Of a stretch of 49,545 bases of DNA, positions 42,474 to 49,545 are shown one piece after another. This DNA comes from Pseudomonadota bacterium (GTDB lineage: Bacteria; Pseudomonadota; Gammaproteobacteria; Burkholderiales; Burkholderiaceae_C): assembly GCA_029561195.1 (NCBI GenBank), contig JAKQJK010000172.1:1-49545 (forward strand), read 5' to 3'. Position numbers and translations under genes: made by a program. Below the pieces are notes generated by a model that saw only the letters and a list, made by a program, of their open reading frames with translations, did no database searches and was not told the origin of the DNA. Position 1 is the first letter of the stretch; the number at the start of each line of letters is the position of its first letter.

Positions 42474-43850
42474 ATGAAATTCAAGTTAGCAGCTACAGCA
42501 GCATTCATGACAACCGCTCTGCTGGCGTCCGGTCATGCGGTTGCCCAGGAAAAACTCACCGTCTGGTGGGGCAAGGGCTTTTACAAAGCAGAGGATGACG
42601 CCCTATTTGCGGCCATCAAAAAGTTTGAGGCCAAAAATCCGAAAATCAAGGTTGACCTGTCGCTTTATGCGCCTCAGGAAATGATTCCAAAGTCGGTTGC
42701 GGCTCTGGACGCAGGGAATCCTCCGGATGTGGCCTATGGCGACGTTTACGATTTTCAGGTCACCGCCAAATGGGCTTATGACGGCAAGCTCGAAGACGTG
42801 ACCAGTATCATTGATCCGATTAATGCCAAGTTTGAACCCAGGGCACTGTCGACCACGTTCCTCTTTAACAACGCAACGCAAAAGCGCGCCTATTACGCTT
42901 ACCCGATCAAACAGCAGACCATGCACATCCAGTATTGGAAAGACATGCTGACTGAAGCAGGATTTAAAGAGTCGGATATTCCAAAGGATTGGAAAGGCTA
43001 TTGGGACTTTTGGTGTGACAAGGTTCAGGCCGGCCACCGTCAGAAATCCGGAAACCGGACATTTGGAATCGGCCAGCCTCTGGGCGTCGACTCCAGCGAT
43101 TCATTCTTCTCGTTCCTGACGTTTATGGATGCCCATAACGTTAAGTTGTTGAGTGTTTCCGGCAAACTGAACGTGGATGATCCGGAGGTGCGTGCTGGTC
43201 TGATCAGAGCCGTAACTGACTACACCAACATTTACAGCAGGGGCTGCACACCACCGTCCAGCACCAACTGGAAAGATCCGGACAACAACGTTGCTTTCCA
43301 TAACAAGACGACCATCCTGACACATAACGCGACGATCTCCATCGCGGCTAAGTGGCTCGACGACATGAACAACCAGACGCTGACGGCTGACCAGCGCGCG
43401 ATTGCGAAGGCAAACTATGAGCAGAAAATCGCGACGTCGGGTTTCCCCAACAAACCTGATGGCAGCAAGATGGTGTATCGCGCAGCTGTCAAGACCGGGG
43501 TCATCTTCAAGGATGGGAAGAACAAGGAAGGCGCCAAGAAATTCGTCGCATTTCTGCTGGATGAAGCCAATCTGACACCCTATGTAGAAGGGTCTCTTGG
43601 GCGCTGGTTTCCGGTCACAAAAGCCGCCCAGCAAAGCAAGTTCTGGCAAAGTGACCCACATCGTATCGCGGTTTACAACCAGTTCATGAACGGGACAAAT
43701 CCATTCGAATTCACACAGAACTACAAGTTCACCGTGTTGAACAATGAAAATGTATGGGCCAAAGCAGCAAACCGCGTGTTGTCAGAAAAAGTGCCCGTTG
43801 ACAAAGCTGTTGACGAAATGATCGCACGCATCAAGGTCGTCGCCAACTAA
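42474..43850 (+). CDS. CUT1 ABC transporter substrate-binding protein
   Basis: This 458-residue protein has a Sec signal peptide (MKFKLAATAAFMTTALLASG, cleavage after AVA near 24). It is an extracellular solute-binding family 1 protein: LTVWWGKGFYKAEDDALF, then IKVDLSLYAPQEMIPKSVAA and AGNPPDVAYGDVYDF. It is longer than most CUT1 binding proteins (about 420) because of loops near 175-200 and 265-310. Sugars, polyols and glycerol phosphate are carried by this family. With gluconokinase, gluconate-5-dehydrogenase-like and idonate-dehydrogenase-like genes downstream, a sugar acid or a sugar converted to one is likely, but CUT1 carriers of sugar acids are few. AAAGGAGA precedes ATG 42474. A terminator-like hairpin follows, so it should be made in excess over the permeases. 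Confidence 0.87.
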   Translation: MKFKLAATAAFMTTALLASGHAVAQEKLTVWWGKGFYKAEDDALFAAIKKFEAKNPKIKVDLSLYAPQEMIPKSVAALDAGNPPDVAYGDVYDFQVTAKWAYDGKLEDVTSIIDPINAKFEPRALSTTFLFNNATQKRAYYAYPIKQQTMHIQYWKDMLTEAGFKESDIPKDWKGYWDFWCDKVQAGHRQKSGNRTFGIGQPLGVDSSDSFFSFLTFMDAHNVKLLSVSGKLNVDDPEVRAGLIRAVTDYTNIYSRGCTPPSSTNWKDPDNNVAFHNKTTILTHNATISIAAKWLDDMNNQTLTADQRAIAKANYEQKIATSGFPNKPDGSKMVYRAAVKTGVIFKDGKNKEGAKKFVAFLLDEANLTPYVEGSLGRWFPVTKAAQQSKFWQSDPHRIAVYNQFMNGTNPFEFTQNYKFTVLNNENVWAKAANRVLSEKVPVDKAVDEMIARIKVVAN

Positions 43851-43880
43851 GGTGTTGCGCACCCGTCTTTCACTTCGGGT

Positions 43881-43896
43881 TCCGGTTTAAACCGGA
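43881..43896. repeat. 16-bp perfect palindrome
   Basis: TCCGGTTTAAACCGGA is a perfect palindrome 31 bases past the binding-protein stop and just before the terminator hairpin. It may be an operator for an internal promoter, or part of an RNA end structure protecting the binding-protein message. Confidence 0.55.
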
Positions 43897-43903
43897 TTAA
43901 AAA

Positions 43904-43942
43904 TGGCGGCTACGGTGAATAGCCGTAGCCGCCACTGTTTTT
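43904..43942 (+). terminator. Terminator/attenuator between binding protein and permease genes
   Basis: TGGCGGCTACGG and CCGTAGCCGCCA form a perfect 12-bp stem around a 7-base loop, followed by CTGTTTTT. It lies 12 bp before the start of the first permease gene (43954). Like the hairpin at 109-138 it probably lets only part of the transcripts proceed. Confidence 0.85.
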
Positions 43943-43953
43943 ACTGAATTGTT

Positions 43954-44847
43954 ATGAATCCTGCTGATGCCATCTCTGTAACGCCGTCCAGTGCGGCTTT
44001 GCCGCCTGAATCTGGTCGTCCTCGCCGAACCAGCTCCCAATGGGAGTTCTGGGGTAGGGTGTTTGTGCTGCCATACATTTTGGTTTTTGTGGTTCTAGTG
44101 CTTTTCCCGGTGACCTATGGCCTCTGGCTGGCGCGCGACCCGGCAAGTTATGCCAAACTTTTTGCGGATCCGATTTTCTTCAGAAGCGTGGTCAACACGG
44201 TCATTTTTCTGGTGGTCGCCATTAATCTGAAGATGGCAATTGCCCTGTTCCTTTCGGGCTTTTTTGTGCAAACCCGATGGTGGATCAAAATCCTGTCGGT
44301 ACTGTTTATCCTTCCCTGGGCTGTACCGTCGATTCCTACCATCCTGTCGGTACGCTTCATGTTGAATCCCGAGTGGGGTGTCATCAACCAAACCATATTC
44401 AAATTGACCGGGCTGGATGGGCCAAACTGGTTGAACGATCCTACGCTGGCATTGTCGTTCTCGATGCTGATGCATATCTGGAAGTCACTGCCCTTCTGGA
44501 CACTGATTTTGGTTGCCGGTCGCCTCGGCATTCCCGCTGAACAATATGAGGCGGCCGCCGTGGACGGTGCCAGTCCCTGGCAAAAATTCCGCTTCATTAC
44601 CTGGCCGTCGATGAAGACTCTGTTTATTACTTCAACCATCCTGTCAATGATCTGGACCTTGGGCGACTTCAATAGTGTCTATTTGCTGACTGGCGGTGGT
44701 CCTGCTGACCTGACGCACGTCCTGGCGACACTGGGTATCCGGTATTTGCGACTGGACCAACTCGATGTCGCAATGGCATCCATCGTCGTGGCTCTGCCGG
44801 TTGTATTGCCATTGGTGTATTTCATGATGAAGAGGCTCTCCAAATGA
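43954..44847 (+). CDS. CUT1 ABC transporter permease (MalF/UgpA-type)
   Basis: This 297-residue membrane protein has about six membrane segments, the first near 28-50 (FVLPYILVFVVLVLFPVTYG). The cytoplasmic EAA loop, EQYEAAAVDGASPWQKFRF near 196-214, touches the ATPase. It is the first of two CUT1 permeases and forms a heterodimer with the next gene's product, whose ATG lies within its stop region (ATGA at 44844-44847). Its N-terminal 25 residues are a hydrophilic Ser/Pro-rich extension. The preceding hairpin suggests lower expression than the binding protein. Confidence 0.88.
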   Translation: MNPADAISVTPSSAALPPESGRPRRTSSQWEFWGRVFVLPYILVFVVLVLFPVTYGLWLARDPASYAKLFADPIFFRSVVNTVIFLVVAINLKMAIALFLSGFFVQTRWWIKILSVLFILPWAVPSIPTILSVRFMLNPEWGVINQTIFKLTGLDGPNWLNDPTLALSFSMLMHIWKSLPFWTLILVAGRLGIPAEQYEAAAVDGASPWQKFRFITWPSMKTLFITSTILSMIWTLGDFNSVYLLTGGGPADLTHVLATLGIRYLRLDQLDVAMASIVVALPVVLPLVYFMMKRLSK

Positions 44848-45695
44848 GCAAATTAACCGTCAAGAAAGTGACGACCGAAGCAAAGCTTCTGCTAATTGGC
44901 ATTCCCGTTTTTTTGTGGACCATCATTCCGGTTTACCACATGTTTTTGTTCGCCATTTCGCCGCGCGACACAGCCACATCCGGGCGCTTATGGCCGAAAG
45001 ATCCAACCTGGCAAAACTTTGACCATGTGTTCAATCAAAAACACTTTTACCTGAACCACTTCTGGCAACAACTGGGCAACTCCCTATGGATTGCCTTGGC
45101 CGTCGGCGCCATCACGCTGGCGGTAGCAACTACAGCAGCGTTTGCCATTAGCAGGCTCAAAGTGCGGGGCGGTCGTACCGTATTGAACATGGCTTTGTTT
45201 ACCTACTTCATTCCGGCAGCATTTCTGGCTGTTCCCATGTACAAAACCATGGCAACCTATGGTCTGCTCAACAATCACTGGTCGCTGATTTTGTCAATGG
45301 TCACCATTGCGTCACCATACTGCATTTGGGTCCTCAAGCAAGCCTCTGACAAACTGCCTTTTGAGCTGGATGAAGCTGCCCGCATGGATGGCGCCACACC
45401 GCTTCAGCTGTTCCGACTTGTCTACATACCACTGATGGTGCCTTCCCTGGTGGCCGTAGGCACCTACGCGCTGCTATTGGCCTGGAATGAGTACCTGTAC
45501 GCATTCCTGCTGTTGTCCAAGGAAACTGACCTGACCCTGGCAGTAGCGCTTGGTAATTTTTTGGCGGCAGATGACTCTCCATGGGAACTGCTGATGGCGA
45601 CCGGTTTTGTTTACGCCTTGCCGCCCGCGGCTATCTATTACGCTTTTAAACGCTACATGGTGTCGGGCTTGACCGCTGGCGCCGTCAAGAGCTGA
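44844..45695 (+). CDS. CUT1 ABC transporter permease (MalG/UgpE-type)
   Basis: This 283-residue membrane protein has about six segments and the EAA motif ELDEAARMDGATPLQLFRL near 174-192. The opening LLIGIPVFLWTIIPVYHMFLF near 15-35 is the first helix (read in two segments). It is the partner permease of the preceding gene and is coupled to it by ATGA. MSGL-x-AGAVK-type endings are usual for MalG relatives; here the end is MVSGLTAGAVKS. It is followed after 23 bp by the ATPase gene. Confidence 0.88.
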   Translation: MSKLTVKKVTTEAKLLLIGIPVFLWTIIPVYHMFLFAISPRDTATSGRLWPKDPTWQNFDHVFNQKHFYLNHFWQQLGNSLWIALAVGAITLAVATTAAFAISRLKVRGGRTVLNMALFTYFIPAAFLAVPMYKTMATYGLLNNHWSLILSMVTIASPYCIWVLKQASDKLPFELDEAARMDGATPLQLFRLVYIPLMVPSLVAVGTYALLLAWNEYLYAFLLLSKETDLTLAVALGNFLAADDSPWELLMATGFVYALPPAAIYYAFKRYMVSGLTAGAVKS

Positions 45696-45718
45696 TCGAA
45701 CTTTCAGGAAACCCAACA

Positions 45719-46789
45719 ATGGCAAATGTTTCGTTTCGCAATATCGCGAAAAATTTTGGCAAGGTCAAAGTCATTCACGGCATCAGCTTTGACATCGATG
45801 ACGGCGAGTTCGTCGTGCTGGTCGGGCCTTCTGGTTGCGGCAAGTCCACGTTGCTGCGCATGCTGGCTGGACTGGAGGAAATAAGCGGCGGCGAGATCGC
45901 CGTTGATGGCAGGGTGGTGAACGATCTGGATTCCAAGGACCGCGATATTGCGATGGTATTTCAGAGTTATGCGCTGTACCCGCATATGACGGTACGCGAC
46001 AACATGGCTTTCAGCCTCAAACTTCGCAAAGCCGACAAAGCATTAACAGATAAACGTGTAGGTGACGCTGCGCGCATCCTCAACCTTGACCCGCTATTGG
46101 AACGTTTCCCGCGCGAGCTGTCGGGTGGGCAACGTCAGCGAGTTGCGATGGGCCGTGCAATTGTCCGCGACCCCAAAGTCTTCCTGTTCGATGAGCCTCT
46201 GTCCAATCTCGATGCCAAGCTCCGCGTGGCAATGCGCGCCGAGATCAAGGCCCTGCACCAGCGACTGAAAACAACGACCGTTTACGTCACACATGACCAG
46301 ATCGAAGCAATGACGATGGCCGACCGCATTGTGGTGATGCACGACGGCATCATTGAACAAATTGGTACGCCATTGGAGCTGTTCGACCACCCCGGCAATT
46401 TGTTTGTCGCGCAATTCATCGGCTCACCAGCAATGAATGTTTTTAGCGGCGCCTTGCGTCAAAGTGATGGCCGAACTTGGGTGGAAGGGCAAAACCAGCA
46501 ATGGCCCGTCGGCTCGATTGGCACAGGCCAAAACGGTCAGGCTGTCCACTATGGCATTCGCCCCGGTGACATTGAAATTGTTGCACCGGGACAGGGAATT
46601 TCTGCTCGGGTGGTTGTGGTCGAGCCTACCGGCGCAGAGACCGAACTCGTTCTGGCCGTAGGTGACGCGACATTCACTGTTGTTGTGCATGGAAGAACCG
46701 CAGCCAAGCCTGACGACATCGTGGGCCTGCAAATTGACTCCACTAAGGTGCACCTGTTTGATGAGGGTAGCGGCAAGCGTCTGGATTGA
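45719..46789 (+). CDS. CUT1 ABC transporter ATP-binding protein (MalK/UgpC-type)
   Basis: This 356-residue ATPase has Walker A GPSGCGKST near 37-45, signature LSGGQRQRVAMGRA near 135-148 and Walker B VFLFDEPLSNLD near 155-166. The switch His is in YVTHDQIEAMTMADR near 188-202. A C-terminal MalK-type regulatory/TOBE domain follows at about 240-356 (PAMNVFSGALR, then YGIRPGDIEIV). It energises the importer formed by the two preceding permeases. Some MalK relatives are shared by several importers; this one is within its own operon. Spacing to the gluconokinase gene is 27 bp, so catabolic and transport genes form one transcript. Confidence 0.92.
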   Translation: MANVSFRNIAKNFGKVKVIHGISFDIDDGEFVVLVGPSGCGKSTLLRMLAGLEEISGGEIAVDGRVVNDLDSKDRDIAMVFQSYALYPHMTVRDNMAFSLKLRKADKALTDKRVGDAARILNLDPLLERFPRELSGGQRQRVAMGRAIVRDPKVFLFDEPLSNLDAKLRVAMRAEIKALHQRLKTTTVYVTHDQIEAMTMADRIVVMHDGIIEQIGTPLELFDHPGNLFVAQFIGSPAMNVFSGALRQSDGRTWVEGQNQQWPVGSIGTGQNGQAVHYGIRPGDIEIVAPGQGISARVVVVEPTGAETELVLAVGDATFTVVVHGRTAAKPDDIVGLQIDSTKVHLFDEGSGKRLD

Positions 46790-46816
46790 ACGTCCGGCAG
46801 TAAATAATCTTTGGCG

Positions 46817-47320
46817 ATGAGTGCTCCAATTATTGTTGTGATGGGTGTTAGTGGCTGCGGCAAAAGCACTGTGGGACAGCAACTGGCCGCGTCATTGACT
46901 GTTGAGTTTCTTGAGGGTGATCAGCTCCATTCGACTGAAAATGTCGCCCGCATGGCCGCAGGCATTGCTCTGACTGACGAGGATCGACAAGGCTGGCTGG
47001 AAACATTGGCGGACCGCATCGGCAATGCTCGCGCCAATAGATCAGGGCTTGTCGTTTCATGCTCAGCCCTGAAGCGGCGTTATCGAGATACTTTGCGCCA
47101 TGGTGCATCCGACTTGCTCTTTGTGTATCTGCAAGGGAGTCCCGAGCTGTTAGCAGCACGCATGAGCAGCCGCCCCGGGCATTACATGCCTGCATCACTG
47201 CTGGAAAGTCAACTCGCCACGCTGGAGATTCCCTGCGCCGACGAAAATGCGCAAACCTTCGACACGGCCCTGCCTGCATCCGCCGTCGTTAGGGCCGTCG
47301 TAGCGTCCCTTTCAACATGA
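46817..47320 (+). CDS. Gluconokinase
   Basis: This 167-residue P-loop kinase of the GntK/IdnK type has VVMGVSGCGKSTVGQQLA near 7-24, FLEGDQLHS near 33-41, LTDEDRQGWLETL near 54-66, VSCSALKRRYRD near 80-91 and SRPGHYMPASLLESQLATLE near 119-138. It phosphorylates D-gluconate to 6-phosphogluconate, entering the Entner-Doudoroff or pentose phosphate route. ATG 46817 is chosen; a TTG six bases upstream is also in frame. Being next to a gluconate-5-dehydrogenase-like SDR and an idonate-dehydrogenase-like MDR reproduces the idnK-idnO-idnD set of the E. coli GntII system. Confidence 0.93.
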   Translation: MSAPIIVVMGVSGCGKSTVGQQLAASLTVEFLEGDQLHSTENVARMAAGIALTDEDRQGWLETLADRIGNARANRSGLVVSCSALKRRYRDTLRHGASDLLFVYLQGSPELLAARMSSRPGHYMPASLLESQLATLEIPCADENAQTFDTALPASAVVRAVVASLST

Positions 47321-47338
47321 AATACTCTTCACACCCCC

Positions 47339-48109
47339 ATGATGACCCCTGAACTTTTCCGGCTCGACAAGCGTATGGCCCTGATCACTGGCTCGTCGGG
47401 TGGCATTGGTTTTGCACTGGCTCGCGGGCTTGCCCAGTCGCGTGCGACTGTCATTCTCAATGGCCGCAATGCCGACAAACTTGCTGCCGCGGCAACTGAG
47501 TTGCGCGCAGAAGGATTGAGCGTGCACACTCGGGTCTTCGATGCATCTGACGCCACGGCAGTGCAAACAGCGGTTGACGATATTGAAAGCACCTTGGGTG
47601 CCATTGACATTTTGATCAACAACGCTGGCATGCAACGCCGCGCACCGCTGGAAGAATTCACCACGGAGCACTGGCACGAGCTGATGCGCACCAATCTGGA
47701 CAGCGTCTTCCTGGTGGGTCAAGCCGTTGCCCGCAAGATGATCCCGCGCAAACGGGGCAAGATCATCAATATCTGCTCGGTCCAAAGCGAACTGGGACGT
47801 CCCAACATTGCACCCTATACCGCCAGTAAAGGCGCAGTCAAAATGCTCACCAAGGGTATGGCCATCGACTGGGGCCCACATGGCATTCAGGTCAATGGCC
47901 TGGGGCCGGGCTACTTCAAAACTGAACTCAACGCCAAACTGGTGGCAGACGAGCAATTCAGCACCTGGCTCACAGGACGTACTCCCAGCCGGCGCTGGGG
48001 GAACGTCGAGGAGCTTGCCGGTGCCGCTGTTTTTTTGGCCAGCGACGCCGCCAGCTTTGTCAACGGGCATATTCTTTATGTGGATGGTGGCGTGACAGCC
48101 ACGCTTTAA
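47339..48109 (+). CDS. SDR oxidoreductase, gluconate 5-dehydrogenase-like
   Basis: This 256-residue classical short-chain dehydrogenase has the cofactor motif TGSSGGIGFALA near 16-27, NNAG near 93, and the catalytic Ser-Tyr-Lys in NICSVQSELGRP near 140 and YTASKGAVK near 160. GLGPGYFKTELN near 188 is close to IdnO proteins. Such enzymes reduce 5-keto-D-gluconate to D-gluconate. It follows gluconokinase by 18 bp, so the product can be phosphorylated at once. Other polyol/keto-acid substrates remain possible. Confidence 0.87.
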   Translation: MMTPELFRLDKRMALITGSSGGIGFALARGLAQSRATVILNGRNADKLAAAATELRAEGLSVHTRVFDASDATAVQTAVDDIESTLGAIDILINNAGMQRRAPLEEFTTEHWHELMRTNLDSVFLVGQAVARKMIPRKRGKIINICSVQSELGRPNIAPYTASKGAVKMLTKGMAIDWGPHGIQVNGLGPGYFKTELNAKLVADEQFSTWLTGRTPSRRWGNVEELAGAAVFLASDAASFVNGHILYVDGGVTATL

Positions 48110-48145
48110 TCCCACCCGCCCACCTCACTTTTATCGGAGAACACC

Positions 48146-49204
48146 ATGCGCGCGCTCGTTTGCCATGCACCACTGGACTTGCGATTGGACCCCACCACAC
48201 TCGACCAGATGGGCTCACACCAGCTACAGGTTCGTGTCGCTTTCGGTGGCATTTGCGGCTCCGACTTGCACTATTTTCAGCACGGTGGCTTCGGTGCGGT
48301 GCGCCTCAAAGAGCCCATGGCGCTGGGTCATGAAGTGTCTGGCGTGATTGACGCCGTGGGCAGTGCAATAGCGGGCTATCGCGTAGGGCAACGCATTGCC
48401 ATCTCTCCTTCGCGACCCTGCGGTGCATGCGGTTTTTGTCAGCAGGGTTTGCCCAACCATTGTTCCGACATGAGCTTCTATGGCAGTGCCATGCGATTTC
48501 CGCACGTGCAGGGCGCATTTCAGGAAATGCTGGTCATCGACGCCAGCCAGGCGCACCCCATAGCGGACAGTCTGAGCCTGTCCGAGGCCGCGCTGGCAGA
48601 GCCTCTGTCTGTTGGACTACACGCCATAGCCCGGGCTGGATCGGTATTTGGCAAGCAAGTGCTGGTCACGGGTTGTGGCCCTATAGGCGCCTTGTTGATT
48701 GCCGGATTGCGCCGCGCCGGTGCGGCCCGCATCGTAGCCGCAGACATTGCAGACCTGCCTCTGACTTGCGCCTTAAAAATGGGTGCGGATGAGACCGTCA
48801 ACCTTATGCAAAACCCTGACGGTCTGGCACCGTTCGCAATCAACAAAGGCCGGTTCGATGTCATGTTTGAGGCTTCTGGCAGTGACAAGGCGTTGCGCGC
48901 CGGGCTGGAGGTGGTTGCACCACGTGGGGTGATCGTTACCATTGGCCTCGGAGGCGATATAACCATGCCGCTCAACATGCTGGTAGCCAAAGAGATTGAC
49001 CTTCGGGGCACATTCCGTTTTCACCATGAGTTTGCGGTGGCAGTGGGGTTTCTGAATCAAGGCCTGATTGATGGAAAACCTGTCATCTCGGACATTGTGG
49101 CGTTTGACCAGGCCAAAGAAGCCTTCAAACTGGCGGGCGACAAGCGCCAGTCCATGAAAGTGCAAATTGACTTCACCCAAGGCTCCACGGAACCCGCCCA
49201 CTAA
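48146..49204 (+). CDS. Zinc-dependent MDR dehydrogenase, L-idonate 5-dehydrogenase-like
   Basis: This 352-residue medium-chain dehydrogenase has the catalytic zinc ligands CGSDLHY near 38-44 and GHEVSGV near 61-67. The structural zinc lobe is CGACGFCQQGLPNHC near 92-106, and the Rossmann motif is VTGCGPIGAL near 174-183. It belongs with IdnD and sorbitol/xylitol dehydrogenases. In the E. coli GntII route IdnD oxidises L-idonate to 5-ketogluconate, the substrate of the adjacent SDR. Start ATG 48146 follows CGGAG. With the neighbours, the predicted order is L-idonate, 5-keto-gluconate, gluconate, 6-phosphogluconate. Confidence 0.87.
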   Translation: MRALVCHAPLDLRLDPTTLDQMGSHQLQVRVAFGGICGSDLHYFQHGGFGAVRLKEPMALGHEVSGVIDAVGSAIAGYRVGQRIAISPSRPCGACGFCQQGLPNHCSDMSFYGSAMRFPHVQGAFQEMLVIDASQAHPIADSLSLSEAALAEPLSVGLHAIARAGSVFGKQVLVTGCGPIGALLIAGLRRAGAARIVAADIADLPLTCALKMGADETVNLMQNPDGLAPFAINKGRFDVMFEASGSDKALRAGLEVVAPRGVIVTIGLGGDITMPLNMLVAKEIDLRGTFRFHHEFAVAVGFLNQGLIDGKPVISDIVAFDQAKEAFKLAGDKRQSMKVQIDFTQGSTEPAH

Positions 49205-49222
49205 ATTACACGAGTACAGAAC

Positions 49223-49545
49223 ATGTCCGTTTTCACCAAAGTTGTTCTTTTCACCGACGTTGATGGCCGTGCGAAATTTCGCGAAGAAACTATTTCCCTG
49301 CCCGAGGGGTCGCCGCAATCCATGCTGTCCAGCGTGTTTGAATCCGGTGGTTATCAGCTGCGCTACAGCCCGGTCGGGTTTCGCAGCCAATTCCATTGCA
49401 CGATCAACCCGCAATGGGTTTTCATCCTGAGTGGGCAGATGGAAATCGGCTTGCAAGGCGGGGTCTCCAGGGTATTCAAGCCAGGCGAGCATTTTTATTC
49501 AGCCGATGTGTTGCCCGCAGGGGCCACCTTCGACCCCTTGATTCA
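49223..49545 (+). CDS. Small cupin-like protein (runs off the window)
   Basis: The frame is open from ATG 49223 to the right edge (107 codons seen). The product begins MSVFTKVVLFTDVDGRAKF and continues with a beta-rich cupin-type fold: FILSGQMEIGLQGG, then FKPGEHFYSADVLPAG. It lies 18 bp after the idonate-dehydrogenase-like gene, so it may be the last operon member. Usual cupin metal His residues are not clear in the part visible (QFHC has one). Sugar-acid clusters often contain small cupins of unknown role. Confidence 0.6.
   Translation, partial: MSVFTKVVLFTDVDGRAKFREETISLPEGSPQSMLSSVFESGGYQLRYSPVGFRSQFHCTINPQWVFILSGQMEIGLQGGVSRVFKPGEHFYSADVLPAGATFDPLI

Overview
The window looks like chromosome from a betaproteobacterium of the order Burkholderiales, most likely the family Comamonadaceae (Rhodoferax/Polaromonas-like). 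The grounds are gene content (split metH, a second IF-1 gene, PilU, GlcE/GlcF, an AmtB with a long Ala/Pro-rich N-terminus), overall protein style, and a roughly 50-bp interspersed repeat of a kind I associate with that family. The genus is inference; no rRNA or tRNA gene is present to fix it. I see no phage, IS element, CRISPR array or plasmid backbone.

Layout. 1-3710: end of a substrate-binding protein, then the ATPase and two permeases of a YtfQRT-YjfF type (galactofuranose-like) sugar importer. 3711-4564: an untranslated leader of about 330 bp, a 75-residue unknown protein and a second IF-1 gene. 4594-8820 (minus): glycolate oxidase subunits GlcF and GlcE (no GlcD here), an SMP-30/gluconolactonase-like protein and an aldose-1-epimerase-like protein. 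8964-11055 (minus): the glnK-amtB operon with a visible sigma-54 promoter and an NtrC-type site. 11108-13934: a frameshifted FadR-type regulator, PilU and two tandem paralogous small unknown proteins. 14111-16170: an MFS transporter and a glycine-zipper envelope protein. 16382-21087: methionine synthase split into two genes, separated by an opposite-strand cyclic-nucleotide-binding protein; the larger half is preceded by an SAH riboswitch whose expression platform can be read directly. 21156-27962: rhodanese, RecQ, a double-AAA ATPase, threonine ammonia-lyase and a class II amidotransferase. 28096-31377: a broken small membrane protein, GTP-dependent PEP carboxykinase and a two-helix membrane protein.

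31487-38823 carries a LysR regulator, a PAS-AraC regulator and a trans-4-hydroxy-L-proline catabolic operon: 2-epimerase, three-part D-hydroxyproline dehydrogenase and a DapA-family deaminase. The alpha-ketoglutarate semialdehyde dehydrogenase needed to finish the route is not in the window. 38885 to the right edge is a sugar-acid cluster: IlvD/Edd dehydratase, 2-ketoacid reductase, FadR-type regulator, CUT1 ABC importer, gluconokinase, gluconate-5-dehydrogenase-like SDR, idonate/sorbitol-dehydrogenase-like MDR and a cupin. It resembles the E. coli idn (GntII) pathway rebuilt around an ABC importer.

The most unusual signal is the ~50-bp repeat, seen five times. Two copies lie in frame inside glcE and metH, where both encode the peptide pattern IAD-x-AY-x-TR-x-E. 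One copy supplies the only available start codon of recQ, one supplies the stop codon of the FadR-type gene, and one is intergenic. Two genes (11108 and 28096) each appear broken by a single-base indel in a short homopolymer, which may be real or a sequencing error.
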